Assembly (NCBI RefSeq): GCF_035440685.1
Contig: NZ_DAORMW010000023.1
Length of the DNA: 64,000 nt
Strand: one strand, 5' to 3'
DNA from: Accumulibacter appositus
GTDB taxonomy: Bacteria; Pseudomonadota; Gammaproteobacteria; Burkholderiales; Rhodocyclaceae
Under the pieces are notes generated by a model, which made no database searches, was not told where the DNA came from, and saw nothing but the letters and a program-made list of their open reading frames with translations. Position 1 is the first letter of the stretch. Each line of letters begins with the position of its first letter. The position numbers and the translations under genes were made by a program. Below, piece by piece: positions 35,434-43,480 of the stretch.

Positions 35434-36336
35434 ATGGCTGAACCTGCCGTGCCGCCATCGCCTCTTGGCGCCTGGTGGCTTGCCATTCGACCGAAGACGC
35501 TGACGGTCGCCGTCGCGCCGCTGGTCGTTGGCCATGCGCTCGCCTGGGCGCAGACCGGCTCGCTGCTCTGGCAGCCGGCATTGCTTGCCCTGCTGGCGGC
35601 ATTGCTGATCCAAATCGGCACCAATCTGCACAACGACGTCGGTGATTTCGAGCGCGGCAGTGATCGACCCGATCGCGTTGGGCCACCGCGGGTGACGGCC
35701 ATGGGCTGGTTGTCGCCCGCCGCCGTACGGCGCGCAGCGTGGCTGGCCTTGGCCCTGGCCTTCAACTTCGGCATTTATCTCGCCTACCACGGCGGTTGGC
35801 CGATCGTCGTCATCGGGCTGACCTCCTTGCTCGCTGCCTGGGCCTATACCAACGGACCATGGCCAATCGCCTATCGGCCGCTCGGCGAACTGTTCGTTGT
35901 GCTTTTCTTCGGGTTGGTGGCCGTTGGTGGCAGCTACTACCTGCAGACCCTGTCGATCAGCCCGGCCGCTCTTCTCGCCGGGGGGATGCTCGGGCTGTTC
36001 GCGGCAGCGGTGATCACGGTCAACAACTACCGCGATCTGGATACCGATCGGCAGGCCGGCAAGCGCACCCTGGCCGTCGTCGTCGGTCGGCGGGCGACGC
36101 AGTGGGTCTATGCGGCGGAAATGCTGCTGCCACTGCTGCTCTTGCCATGTCTGGCGCTTGTCGCCGGGCGCGGCCCCTGGCTGGCACTGCCGCTACTGGT
36201 AGTGCCACCGGCTCTGCAGCTACTGCAACGCTTTCGGCGTGAGCCTGCGGGTCCTGTGTTCAACCAGTTGCTGGCCAGCACAGCCCGCTTGCAGTTCGTC
36301 TACGCGCTTCTCCTGGCCCTGGCGATCGTTGCCTGA
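35434..36336 (+). CDS. menA: 1,4-dihydroxy-2-naphthoate polyprenyltransferase (UbiA family)
   Basis: The 300-aa integral membrane protein carries the two aspartate-rich UbiA motifs, NLHNDVGDFERGSD (about residues 65-80) and NNYRDLDTDRQAGKRTLAV (about residues 190-210), with MenA-like spacing and the IRPKTLTVAVAPLVVGHALA N-terminus. It attaches a polyprenyl chain in menaquinone synthesis, the quinone used in anaerobic respiration. Around nine membrane helices. No other men genes are adjacent. Confidence 0.88.
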   Translation: MAEPAVPPSPLGAWWLAIRPKTLTVAVAPLVVGHALAWAQTGSLLWQPALLALLAALLIQIGTNLHNDVGDFERGSDRPDRVGPPRVTAMGWLSPAAVRRAAWLALALAFNFGIYLAYHGGWPIVVIGLTSLLAAWAYTNGPWPIAYRPLGELFVVLFFGLVAVGGSYYLQTLSISPAALLAGGMLGLFAAAVITVNNYRDLDTDRQAGKRTLAVVVGRRATQWVYAAEMLLPLLLLPCLALVAGRGPWLALPLLVVPPALQLLQRFRREPAGPVFNQLLASTARLQFVYALLLALAIVA

Positions 36337-36387
36337 GGCTGCGCCGCGGGCGGGCCCGGGACGGCAGTGGGGCTGCGCGGGGCGGCT

Positions 36388-37170
36388 TCAGGTGCCGCTG
36401 CCTGACGGCGGCTGGAACCAGGCCAGCTTCTCCTGCAGGCGAACCACGGTGCCAACGATGATCAGCGCGGGTGAGCCGATTCCGGCCGCTTCGACACGTT
36501 CCGGCAGGCTTGCCAGGTCGGCGGTCAACACCCGCTGCCGGCGAGTCGTGCCGTGCTGTACCACCGCGGCCGGATGGCTGGCCGGCAGGCCGTGGGCGAT
36601 CATCTGGCGGCATATTTCGGCGAGCCCGCCAACCCCCATGTAGAAGACGACGGTCAGCTTCGGGCGTGCCAAGGCCGGCCAGTCGAGATTGATCGTGCCG
36701 TCCTTGAGGTGGCCCGTCGCGAAGGCCACCGCCTGGGCATGATCGCGATGTGTCAGCGGGATACCGCTGTACGCCGCGCAGCCTGCGGCGGCGGTTACTC
36801 CCGGAACGACCTCGAAAGGAATGCCGGACTCGACGAGCGTTTCGATTTCTTCACCACCGCGCCCGAAAACGAAGGGGTCGCCGCCCTTGAGGCGGACGAC
36901 CATTCTGCCGGCCCGTGCCAGGCGCACCAGCAGTTGATTGAGTTGCTCCTGCGGTACGGTGTGATTGGAGCTTTTCTTGCCGACGTAGATTTTCTCGGCG
37001 TCCGCACGTGCCAGTTCGAGCACGCCGTCGGCAATCAGATGATCGTAGACGATGGCGTCCGCTTCGCCGATCAGCCGTGCGGCGCGCAGGGTGAGCAGAT
37101 CGAGGTCTCCGGGCCCGCTGCCGACGATGTAGACGGTTCCGACTGGCGGGGAGGAGTGCGTTGGCATCAT
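36388..37170 (-). CDS. Uroporphyrinogen-III C-methyltransferase (CobA/NirE type)
   Basis: SUMT methylates uroporphyrinogen III at C2 and C7 to give precorrin-2, needed for siroheme, cobalamin and heme d1. The 260-aa protein has VYIVGSGPGDLDLLTLRA, GRVVRLKGGDPFVFGRGGEE-type motif (here VVRLKGGDPFVFGRGGEE), PGVTAAAGCAAYSGIPLTHR and the C-terminal GTTRRQRVL and PALIIVGTVV motifs. The start is ATG 37170 or 37167. It is divergent from nirS, with an FNR-type box in the 209-bp gap and a -10-like TATCGT at the right distance on its own side, so it may act as NirE for heme d1. Confidence 0.88.
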   Translation of the reverse strand: MMPTHSSPPVGTVYIVGSGPGDLDLLTLRAARLIGEADAIVYDHLIADGVLELARADAEKIYVGKKSSNHTVPQEQLNQLLVRLARAGRMVVRLKGGDPFVFGRGGEEIETLVESGIPFEVVPGVTAAAGCAAYSGIPLTHRDHAQAVAFATGHLKDGTINLDWPALARPKLTVVFYMGVGGLAEICRQMIAHGLPASHPAAVVQHGTTRRQRVLTADLASLPERVEAAGIGSPALIIVGTVVRLQEKLAWFQPPSGSGT

Positions 37171-37269
37171 TCCTTGTCTTCCGGTTTTTGGCTGAGGTGC
37201 AAGCATAAGCGCCCGTCGCCTTGCTTTTCAACTCGGACGGGACGATATGCTTTCTCCAACCGATGATAT

Positions 37270-37283
37270 TTGATGGAGGTCAA
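37270..37283. promoter_or_regulatory. FNR/DNR-type box between the SUMT gene and nirS
   Basis: TTGAT-GGAG-GTCAA has one mismatch to TTGAT-N4-ATCAA. On the minus side TATCGT (37247-37242) sits where a -10 should be if the box is at -41.5. The nirS ATG is 103 bp from the box centre, and no equally good -10 was found on that side. Confidence 0.65.
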
Positions 37284-37379
37284 GGAACAGACCTATGCAG
37301 GCATGTCATCCTGCCCCCAGTCTGACACGGATGTGACCCGGGCGACAGTCAAGAAACTTCAAGAGGAGAGGAAAAAAGC

Positions 37380-39050
37380 ATGCAGAAGGTAATTCGTAAC
37401 GTATTGATGCTGGCGGCGTTGCCATTCGCGATGAACGTGGCATTCGCAGCGAAGGCCGAGAAGGCCGCCGCACCGGCTCCTGCCGCGGCGACGCCGACCC
37501 TTTCGGCCGAAGAGAAGGCAGCTTCCGGCAAGACCTATTTCGAGCGTTGCGCCGGCTGCCATGGCATGCTGCGCAAGGGTGCGACCGGCAAGAATCTCGA
37601 GCCGCAGAACACCACCAAGCTCGGTACGTCGCGCCTCGAAAAGATCATGGCCTATGGTACCGAGGGCGGAATGCCGAACTTCGACGACATTCTGTCGAAG
37701 AAGGAACTTGCCGACATGGCCAAGTATGTCCAGATGCCGGCCGACGTGCCGCCGGAGTGGGGCATGAAGGACATGAAGGAGAGTTGGAAGCTGGTCGTGC
37801 CGGTTGCCGAGCGTCCGACCAAGCAGATGAACAATGTCAACCTCAAGAACGTCTTCGCGGTCACGCTGCGTGACTCTGGCGAGGTCGCTCTGATCGACGG
37901 CGACACCAAGGAAATTTGGGGTATCGTGAAAACCGGATACGCGGTGCATATTTCGCGCATTTCGGCATCTGGGCGTTACGTTCACGTCATTGGTCGTGAC
38001 GGTCGTTACGACCTGATCGACATGTGGTACGAGACGCCGAAGATCGTGGCCACGATGAAGGCCGGCTACGAGGCGCGTTCGGTCGACACCTCGAAATACA
38101 AGGGCTACGAAGACAAGTACGCGGTCGTCGGTGCTTACTGGCCTCCTCAGTATGCGATCCTTGATGGTGAAACGCTCGAGCCTCTGAAGCTGATTTCGAC
38201 GCGCGGCGTCACCGTTGATGGTGAGTACCATCCGGAACCGCGGGTTGCTTCGATCGTCTCTTCGCACGACAAGCCGGAATGGGTGATCAACATCAAGGAA
38301 ACCGGCATGATCAAGCTGGTTGACTACTCGGACATCAACAACCTGAAGGAAGTGACCGTCAACTCGGCCAAGTTCCTGCACGATGGTGGCTGGGATGCCT
38401 CCAAGCGCTACTTCCTCGTCGCCGCCAATGCCTCCAACAAGGTCGCCGTCGTCGATACCAAGGAAGGCAAGCTGGCGGCACTGGTCGACACCGCCAAGAT
38501 CCCGCATCCGGGCCGCGGCGCCAACTTCATCCATCCCAAGTATGGGCCGGTCTGGGCCACCTCGCACCTCGGCGCCGACGTGATCAGCATCATCGGTACC
38601 GACCCGGCGAAGAATCCGCAGCACGCCTGGAAAGTGGTGCAGGAAGTGAAGAACCATGGCGCCAACTCGCTCTTCGTCAAGACCCATCCGAAGTCGAAGA
38701 ACCTGTGGGCCGACGCGCCGCTGAACCCGGATCCCAAACTGGCCGGTTCGGTCACGGTCTACAACATCGCCGACCTCGGCAATCCGGATCCGAAGCCGCA
38801 GGTGCTCGATCTCGCCGCCGCCGCCGATCTCGGCAAGACCAAGGGCATCCAGCGCGTCGTGCATGGCGAGTACAACGAGAAGGGTGACGAGGTCTGGTTC
38901 TCCGTGTGGACCGGCAACAAGACCGAGCCGTCGGCGATCGTCGTCGTCGATGACAAGACGCGTACGGTCAAGAAAGTGATCAAGGACAAGCGTCTGGTCA
39001 CGCCGACCGGCAAGTTCAACGTCTATAACACGCAGCACGACGTCTACTGA
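37380..39050 (+). CDS. nirS: Cytochrome cd1 nitrite reductase
   Basis: NirS reduces nitrite to nitric oxide in the periplasm during denitrification. The 556-aa precursor has a signal peptide (QKVIRNVLMLAALPFAMNVAFAAKA), a c-heme site CAGCH in the first 70 residues, and an eight-bladed d1-heme domain. The two active-site histidines appear in EYHPEPRVASIVSSHDKPEWV, the NirS signature. GAGAGG upstream of ATG is the ribosome site. Heme d1 biogenesis genes (nirF, nirD/L/G/H, nirJ) are not in the window. A terminator follows. Confidence 0.95.
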   Translation: MQKVIRNVLMLAALPFAMNVAFAAKAEKAAAPAPAAATPTLSAEEKAASGKTYFERCAGCHGMLRKGATGKNLEPQNTTKLGTSRLEKIMAYGTEGGMPNFDDILSKKELADMAKYVQMPADVPPEWGMKDMKESWKLVVPVAERPTKQMNNVNLKNVFAVTLRDSGEVALIDGDTKEIWGIVKTGYAVHISRISASGRYVHVIGRDGRYDLIDMWYETPKIVATMKAGYEARSVDTSKYKGYEDKYAVVGAYWPPQYAILDGETLEPLKLISTRGVTVDGEYHPEPRVASIVSSHDKPEWVINIKETGMIKLVDYSDINNLKEVTVNSAKFLHDGGWDASKRYFLVAANASNKVAVVDTKEGKLAALVDTAKIPHPGRGANFIHPKYGPVWATSHLGADVISIIGTDPAKNPQHAWKVVQEVKNHGANSLFVKTHPKSKNLWADAPLNPDPKLAGSVTVYNIADLGNPDPKPQVLDLAAAADLGKTKGIQRVVHGEYNEKGDEVWFSVWTGNKTEPSAIVVVDDKTRTVKKVIKDKRLVTPTGKFNVYNTQHDVY

Positions 39051-39074
39051 TTCCTGTCAAGCGTCTGATCCGAA

Positions 39075-39105
39075 GCGGGGGGCTTGTGCCCCCCGTTTTT
39101 TTTTG
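39075..39105 (+). terminator. Terminator after nirS
   Basis: GCGGGGGGC-TTGT-GCCCCCCG followed by nine T: a strong GC hairpin with T tract, 25 bp after the nirS stop. Confidence 0.9.
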
Positions 39106-39157
39106 CCGCGATTGCCGGCATAATCCCCTGCACCTCAACTGCCGCAAGGAATCAACC

Positions 39158-39490
39158 ATGAAAGTGAACATTCTCTTCCTGTCGGCTGCCATGTGCTCGC
39201 AGTTGGCCTTGGCGGCGCCACCGCCAGTCGACCCGGCCATGCTCGAGCTTGCCGACCAGAGCCGTTGCCTGGGCTGTCACGACGTGGATGTGACGGTACG
39301 CGGCCCTGCTTGGCGCGATGTCGCGAAACGCTATCGCGGCAAACCGGAAGTCGAGGAAGTGCTGGTGGAAAAGGTCTACACCGGGGGCGGTGGCGTCTGG
39401 GGTAACGACTACATGTCGTCCAACAAGCGCGCCGGGAAGGACAACATCCGCATCCTGGTCAAGTGGATTCTGACCCTGCCCGATTCCTGA
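39158..39490 (+). CDS. Class I cytochrome c, periplasmic (c551-like)
   Basis: The 110-aa precursor has a signal peptide ending ...ALAAPPP and one heme site CLGCHDVD. The second half reads VYTGGGGVWGNDYMSSNK, with the methionine of the YMSSN segment as sixth iron ligand. Small c551-type cytochromes of this form are typical electron donors to NirS (NirM role). The position just after nirS supports this, though a terminator separates them. AAGGA lies seven bases before ATG 39158. Confidence 0.85.
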   Translation: MKVNILFLSAAMCSQLALAAPPPVDPAMLELADQSRCLGCHDVDVTVRGPAWRDVAKRYRGKPEVEEVLVEKVYTGGGGVWGNDYMSSNKRAGKDNIRILVKWILTLPDS

Positions 39491-39518
39491 TGGCGGGGGC
39501 ACCGCCGCGCAGCGTTCC

Positions 39519-40346
39519 CTATGAGCCGGCGTCGTTGGCGCGTGCCCGGAGGAGATCGATGATCATTGCCGAGACCTGCTCGATCGAGCGATGGGTGACG
39601 TCGATCACCGGCCAGTTGCGCGCGACGAACAGGCGACGCGCGTCCTGGACCTCCTTGCGCAGGGCGCTGAAGTCGTTGTACTGGCTGTCTTCGTTGTCCC
39701 ATGCCCGCAAGCGTGCGGAGCGGACGCGCGCCAGCCGTGTCGGGTCCACCGTCAGCCCGACGATCAGGGGTCCCTTTGCCTTCAGCAGCCCCATCGGCGG
39801 CTGCGAGAACGGCACCAGTGGCACGTTGGCGGCCTTGATGCCGCGTGAGGCCAGGTACATGCAGGTTGGCGTCTTGGTCGCCCGCGAGACGCCGACGACG
39901 ATCACGTCGGCGCCGTCGAGATCGTCGCTGGCAATCCCGTCGTCGTGGGCCAGGGTATATTTCATGGCCTCGACGCGGCGGTAGTAGTCCTCGTCGAAAG
40001 CGTCGGACGAACTGCTATGAACTTGAACGGCGGTGCTGGAGTACTCGGCAAGACGGGCGATCAGTGGTTCGAGGGCAAACTGGCAGGGGACGAGCAGGTG
40101 GCTGCAACCGTCTTCGAGCGCCTGGCGGACGTCGGCGTGGCTGATGCTGTGCAGGACGTAGCCCGGCCTTTGCGCCACCTCGCCGAGAATCTCGGGCACC
40201 TGGCCGAGGTGGCGGACCATCTTCCACAGTCGGCGCTCGACCTCCAGCCCCTCGAGCTGGACGATGGCGTTACGCGCCAGCAACTCGACGAGTTCGCCGG
40301 AAGCATGCGAGACCAGGTGCAGTACGAGAGTCTTGCTCACGGCCAT
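39519..40346 (-). CDS. Bifunctional kinase/pyrophosphorylase regulating PEP synthase or PPDK (DUF299)
   Basis: The 275-aa protein belongs to the family that reversibly phosphorylates a threonine in PEP synthase (PSRP) or pyruvate phosphate dikinase (PDRP) with ADP as donor. Visible: LHLVSHASGELVELLARN at the start and the nucleotide loop IVVGVSRATKTPTCMYLA in the middle, plus GLTVDPTRLARVRSARL. The target enzyme is not in the window, so its exact partner is unknown. It lies between the small cytochrome (convergent) and the SDR gene, in the same direction as the latter. Confidence 0.9.
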   Translation of the reverse strand: MAVSKTLVLHLVSHASGELVELLARNAIVQLEGLEVERRLWKMVRHLGQVPEILGEVAQRPGYVLHSISHADVRQALEDGCSHLLVPCQFALEPLIARLAEYSSTAVQVHSSSSDAFDEDYYRRVEAMKYTLAHDDGIASDDLDGADVIVVGVSRATKTPTCMYLASRGIKAANVPLVPFSQPPMGLLKAKGPLIVGLTVDPTRLARVRSARLRAWDNEDSQYNDFSALRKEVQDARRLFVARNWPVIDVTHRSIEQVSAMIIDLLRARANDAGS

Positions 40347-40377
40347 CCTTTGCTGACAGTAGCGGTGTGGCCGATCC

Positions 40378-41130
40378 TCAGCGGTGGTGCCCGCCGTCGA
40401 GGCGCAGTACGGTGCCGTTGATCATCACGTTCTTGAGTACGTGCAGGACCAACATGGCGAACTCGGCCGGATCGCCGAAACGATGCGGAAACGGGATCTG
40501 GTGGGCCAGCCGCGAATCGAGGTTCTTTTCCATGGCGAACAGCGTCGGCGTTCCGAACAGCCCGGGCGCGATGCCGACGACGCGAATGCCCAGCGGGCCG
40601 AGTTCGCGCGCCGCCGGCAGGATCATGCTGACGACGCCGCCCTTGGACGCCGAATAAGCCGCTTCGCCGCTCTGTCCGTCGTAGGCGGCGACCGAAGCGG
40701 TGGATAGGATGACGCCGCGCTCGCCGTTGGAGCGCGGCTGCAGGCGCGCCATGTCGGCGGCGGCGAGGCGCATCATGTTGAAGGTCGAGATCAGGTTGAC
40801 TTCGACGAGCTGACGGAAGTCCTCCAGCGGCATCGGGCCATTGACACCCACCGTCGGTTCCGAGTGCCCGCGGCCGACGCAGTGCACCAGCACGCGCGCC
40901 GCGCCGTGCGCATCGCGCGCCGTCGCCAGGGCATTCTCCGCCGCCTGCGAATTGGCGACATCGCAGGGAATGGCCAGGCCACCGATCTCGTCGGCAACCT
41001 TCTGCACGCCGACGGCGTCGATGTCGATTACCGCCACCTTGGCTCCCGCCTCGGCGAGATAACGCGCCGTTTCCGCGCCCAAGCCCGATGCTGCGCCGGT
41101 GACCACTGCCGGACACGCCCAAAGATCCAT
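40378..41130 (-). CDS. Short-chain dehydrogenase/reductase (3-hydroxyacyl-CoA dehydrogenase-like)
   Basis: The 250-aa SDR has the NAD-binding TGAASGLGAETARYL, the D-for-charge position VIDIDAVG that suggests NAD, and the catalytic Ser and YSASKGGV (YxxxK) motif. The order and the C-terminal FPHRFGDPAEFAMLVLHVLKN... resemble 17-beta-HSD10/type II 3-hydroxyacyl-CoA dehydrogenases, although the substrate cannot be fixed by eye. It lies 31 bp upstream of the DUF299 regulator. Confidence 0.82.
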   Translation of the reverse strand: MDLWACPAVVTGAASGLGAETARYLAEAGAKVAVIDIDAVGVQKVADEIGGLAIPCDVANSQAAENALATARDAHGAARVLVHCVGRGHSEPTVGVNGPMPLEDFRQLVEVNLISTFNMMRLAAADMARLQPRSNGERGVILSTASVAAYDGQSGEAAYSASKGGVVSMILPAARELGPLGIRVVGIAPGLFGTPTLFAMEKNLDSRLAHQIPFPHRFGDPAEFAMLVLHVLKNVMINGTVLRLDGGHHR

Positions 41131-41380
41131 TTTCTGCCTCCTCGTTCCACCGGCATCCGCTGCCGAAGCAAGCGCGCATTATGGGCCGTGCCCGCGCCGG
41201 GTGCAAACTGCCGGGCGGGCCGCAAATCGGCAGCTTTGCTGCTGCTCGGAGGCGCTTCTTCGGATAGAATCGCCCTCTTGGCGGCCACTTCGCTGCCGAC
41301 CCCCCGGAAGGCGCCGAATCGCCGCGCCACCGACCCGAACCTGACTCGAACTTAACGCCAACCTAAGCGATTCCCGCATC

Positions 41381-41722
41381 ATGCCCGCGCTTCCTGCCCT
41401 CGCCCTTCTCCTTCTCGTCGCTGCTCCTCTGGCCATCGCCGAGCCCGTCCCCCCGGTCGCGGCCCCGTCGCCCGAGCGCCAGAGGGCGCTGGTTCACCTC
41501 GTCCGCCAGGACTGCGGCTCCTGCCACGGCATGACCCTGCAGGGCGGCCTCGGGCCGGCCCTGACGCCCGCGGCGCTGCGCGAAAGGCCGGCTGATTCCC
41601 TGGTCGCCACCATCTACGGCGGCCGCCCGGGAACCCCGATGCCGCCCTGGCACCGCTTCCTCAGCGAGGCCGAGGCCACCTGGATCGTGCAGCAGTTGCT
41701 GCTTGGCTTTCCGGAAGAGTAG
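41381..41722 (+). CDS. Cytochrome c55x (NirC-like)
   Basis: The 113-aa precursor has an N-terminal signal (LPALALLLLVAAPLAIAE) and a single heme site DCGSCHGMTLQGGLGPAL. The C-terminal part IYGGRPGTPMPPWHRFLSEAEATWIV has the methionine ligand in GTPMPPW, as in NirC cytochromes that donate electrons to NirS or take part in heme d1 maturation. It lies 2.3 kb after nirS with two unrelated minus-strand genes between, so a broken nir cluster is likely. Confidence 0.84.
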   Translation: MPALPALALLLLVAAPLAIAEPVPPVAAPSPERQRALVHLVRQDCGSCHGMTLQGGLGPALTPAALRERPADSLVATIYGGRPGTPMPPWHRFLSEAEATWIVQQLLLGFPEE

Positions 41723-41976
41723 CTGCGCCGCAGGTGCCTCCTCGATATTCAACGGCATGGAACCAGAAGCAAGCGGGAAACGGAGGCTCCATTTCAGCGC
41801 TTCACAGCTGTCGGTTTTTTTTACACGCCGCTTGTCGTCAGAGCCCGCGAAACCACGAAGAACTCCACTAAAGCATACGCATATAACTTCTGGTACGAAA
41901 AATGCTTGCACCGTCCAGCAGGAGGCTCGCTAGTTTGCGACTATCCAATCCTACGAACATTCTGGAGGAACAAGTC

Positions 41977-43026
41977 ATGAAGCATCGTTTTCTACATCTG
42001 GCAGTGGCGGCGGCCGTTTGCGCCCTGGGTAGCTCCGCGCATGCAGCCCTGGTGCCCGCGGGCATCTTCAATGGTAACGTTGGCTTGAGTGTCGATGGCA
42101 TCGGCAGCAACAGCACGCCGGTTGGCTCGGTGCAAGCCGACATTCCGGTCGGCGCTACGGTTCTGCAGGCCTACCTCTACAGCGCCGGGACACCCTTCCC
42201 GTGGTACTCCGACAGTCCAACGACGCTCGCCGCGTACAATGGCGCCGGCATCACTCTCGACGGTAATGCCATCACCAACTTTGACACGCTCGTCGGTGCC
42301 ACCAGCACCTTGCGGCCTGATATTGGCCAGTGGTTCACCGGGCGCGCCGATGTGACTTCGCTGGTGCAGTCGTTGGTCACCGGCGCTGTCAGCAACAACT
42401 TCTCGTGGCAAGTGGGTGAGGGCTCGCTGAACAATCGTATCGACGGCGAAGTGCTGGCCATCGTCTATTCGCACCCTTCGCTACCGGTGGGCAGCGTCGC
42501 CTTGCTGAACGGCGGACAGGACACCGCCGGAGAAACCACCACGGTCAACCTGGGAGCGCCGCTCTCCGATCCGACGGCTCCGGGATTTGCGGCGGAGTTG
42601 GGGTTTGCCATCTCGTTCAGTTGCTGCAACCAGGCGTCCACCGTGTCGGTAAACGGTAGCCCGGTGACGAGCAATGCCGGCAATAATGACGATGGGTTGG
42701 CTGTTGCGGATGGCTCATTGATCACCGTCGGTGGCCTTGGTGACCCGGCAGCGAACTCGCAGAGCTACGCCAACGATCGCGAAAAATACAACTTGGCACC
42801 GTTCTTCAACACTGGCGATACGTCGTTCTCGATCTTCACGAGAAATGCCACCGGCGACGACAACATTTTCTTCGCCAGCCTGTATCTCACCGGAAACATT
42901 CGCGACGTGAACCCGCCGGACCCGAACCCGATGCCGGAACCGGCTACCTACGCCTTGATGCTTGCTGCGCTTGGCATGCTGGGGTTCCGGGGACAGCGCA
43001 GGAAGGAGCACGACGCAGCGGTTTGA
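41977..43026 (+). CDS. PEP-CTERM sorting-domain protein, surface/exported
   Basis: The 349-aa protein has a signal peptide (MKHRFLHLAVAAAVCALGSSA-HAAL), a long beta-rich region full of N, G, T and S, and a C-terminal PEP-CTERM tag: PEPATYALMLAALGMLGF then RGQRRKEHD. Exosortase recognises the PEP motif and the helix, so the protein is destined for the cell surface or biofilm matrix. GGAGG upstream of ATG 41977 decides the start over an earlier in-frame ATG at 41902. A terminator follows. Confidence 0.88.
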   Translation: MKHRFLHLAVAAAVCALGSSAHAALVPAGIFNGNVGLSVDGIGSNSTPVGSVQADIPVGATVLQAYLYSAGTPFPWYSDSPTTLAAYNGAGITLDGNAITNFDTLVGATSTLRPDIGQWFTGRADVTSLVQSLVTGAVSNNFSWQVGEGSLNNRIDGEVLAIVYSHPSLPVGSVALLNGGQDTAGETTTVNLGAPLSDPTAPGFAAELGFAISFSCCNQASTVSVNGSPVTSNAGNNDDGLAVADGSLITVGGLGDPAANSQSYANDREKYNLAPFFNTGDTSFSIFTRNATGDDNIFFASLYLTGNIRDVNPPDPNPMPEPATYALMLAALGMLGFRGQRRKEHDAAV

Positions 43027-43052
43027 TTCGCTTGCTACAGGCTTCGAACGAG

Positions 43053-43077
43053 ACCCCGCTTCGGCGGGGTTTTCTTT
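43053..43077 (+). terminator. Terminator after the PEP-CTERM gene
   Basis: ACCCCGC-TTCG-GCGGGGT followed by TTTCTTTT, with a UUCG-type stable tetraloop, 26 bp after the stop. Confidence 0.9.
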
Positions 43078-43091
43078 TGGTGCCCCCGGCA

Positions 43092-43290
43092 GGGCGGGCT
43101 CCTGCCGCGCAGTTGCGATCTCTCCCAAGGAATGGCCCGCATGAATTTCTCCGATGTCCTCAAGGCACTCAACCAGGCATCGGCCTTCGAGCTGTAGCGC
43201 ATGCGCGTGGCGATCGACCGGGTGCTCGAACAGCCGCACTGGCTGGACTCGATTCGCTCACGGCTGCGCGTTGGGCAGAGCGTCACCTAT
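43092..43290 (+). repeat. Left direct repeat of the DGR island
   Basis: This ~200-bp segment matches 51651-51850 nearly base for base, in the same orientation, from GGGCGGGCTCCTGCCGCGCAG to GAGCGTCACCTAT. It covers the ribosome site and first ~50 codons of the gene at 51701. After 43290 the similarity stops abruptly. Confidence 0.88.
43141..43290 (+). pseudogene. Truncated, nonsense-bearing copy of the 51701 gene 5' end
   Basis: The translation MNFSDVLKALNQASAFEL then a TAG stop (where the intact gene has TAC, Y) and RMRVAIDRVLEQPHWLDSI continues the same frame as the 51701 gene. The copy has a premature stop at codon 19 and ends at codon 50, so it cannot make the full protein. It lies just outside the minus-strand island. 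Its age relative to the intact copy cannot be told by eye, but it carries few differences. Confidence 0.85.
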
Positions 43291-43480
43291 GCCGTGCGTG
43301 CCGGGGTGGCGGCCGGAAACCCGCAATTGGCTGGACCCATGCCAGTGAAATCTTGCCGCAGGCGCTGTGGCAGCTGCCACTTCTGGGGGAGGGGATGCGT
43401 CAAGGGTCAAGCGAGGGCGGCGCGAATTTTTTGCGTCACACCTGGGCTTCGTCCTTCAGCCCAGCAGGCGGCAGCCAGGG

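Larger units (their letters stand above)
43027..43480. other. Intergenic region with terminator and decayed gene copy
   Basis: Contains the PEP-CTERM terminator (43053-43077), the left ~200-bp direct repeat (43092-43290) with a broken copy of the gene at 51701, and ~190 bp without features up to the stop of the minus-strand FGE gene. No complete gene is seen. Confidence 0.7.
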
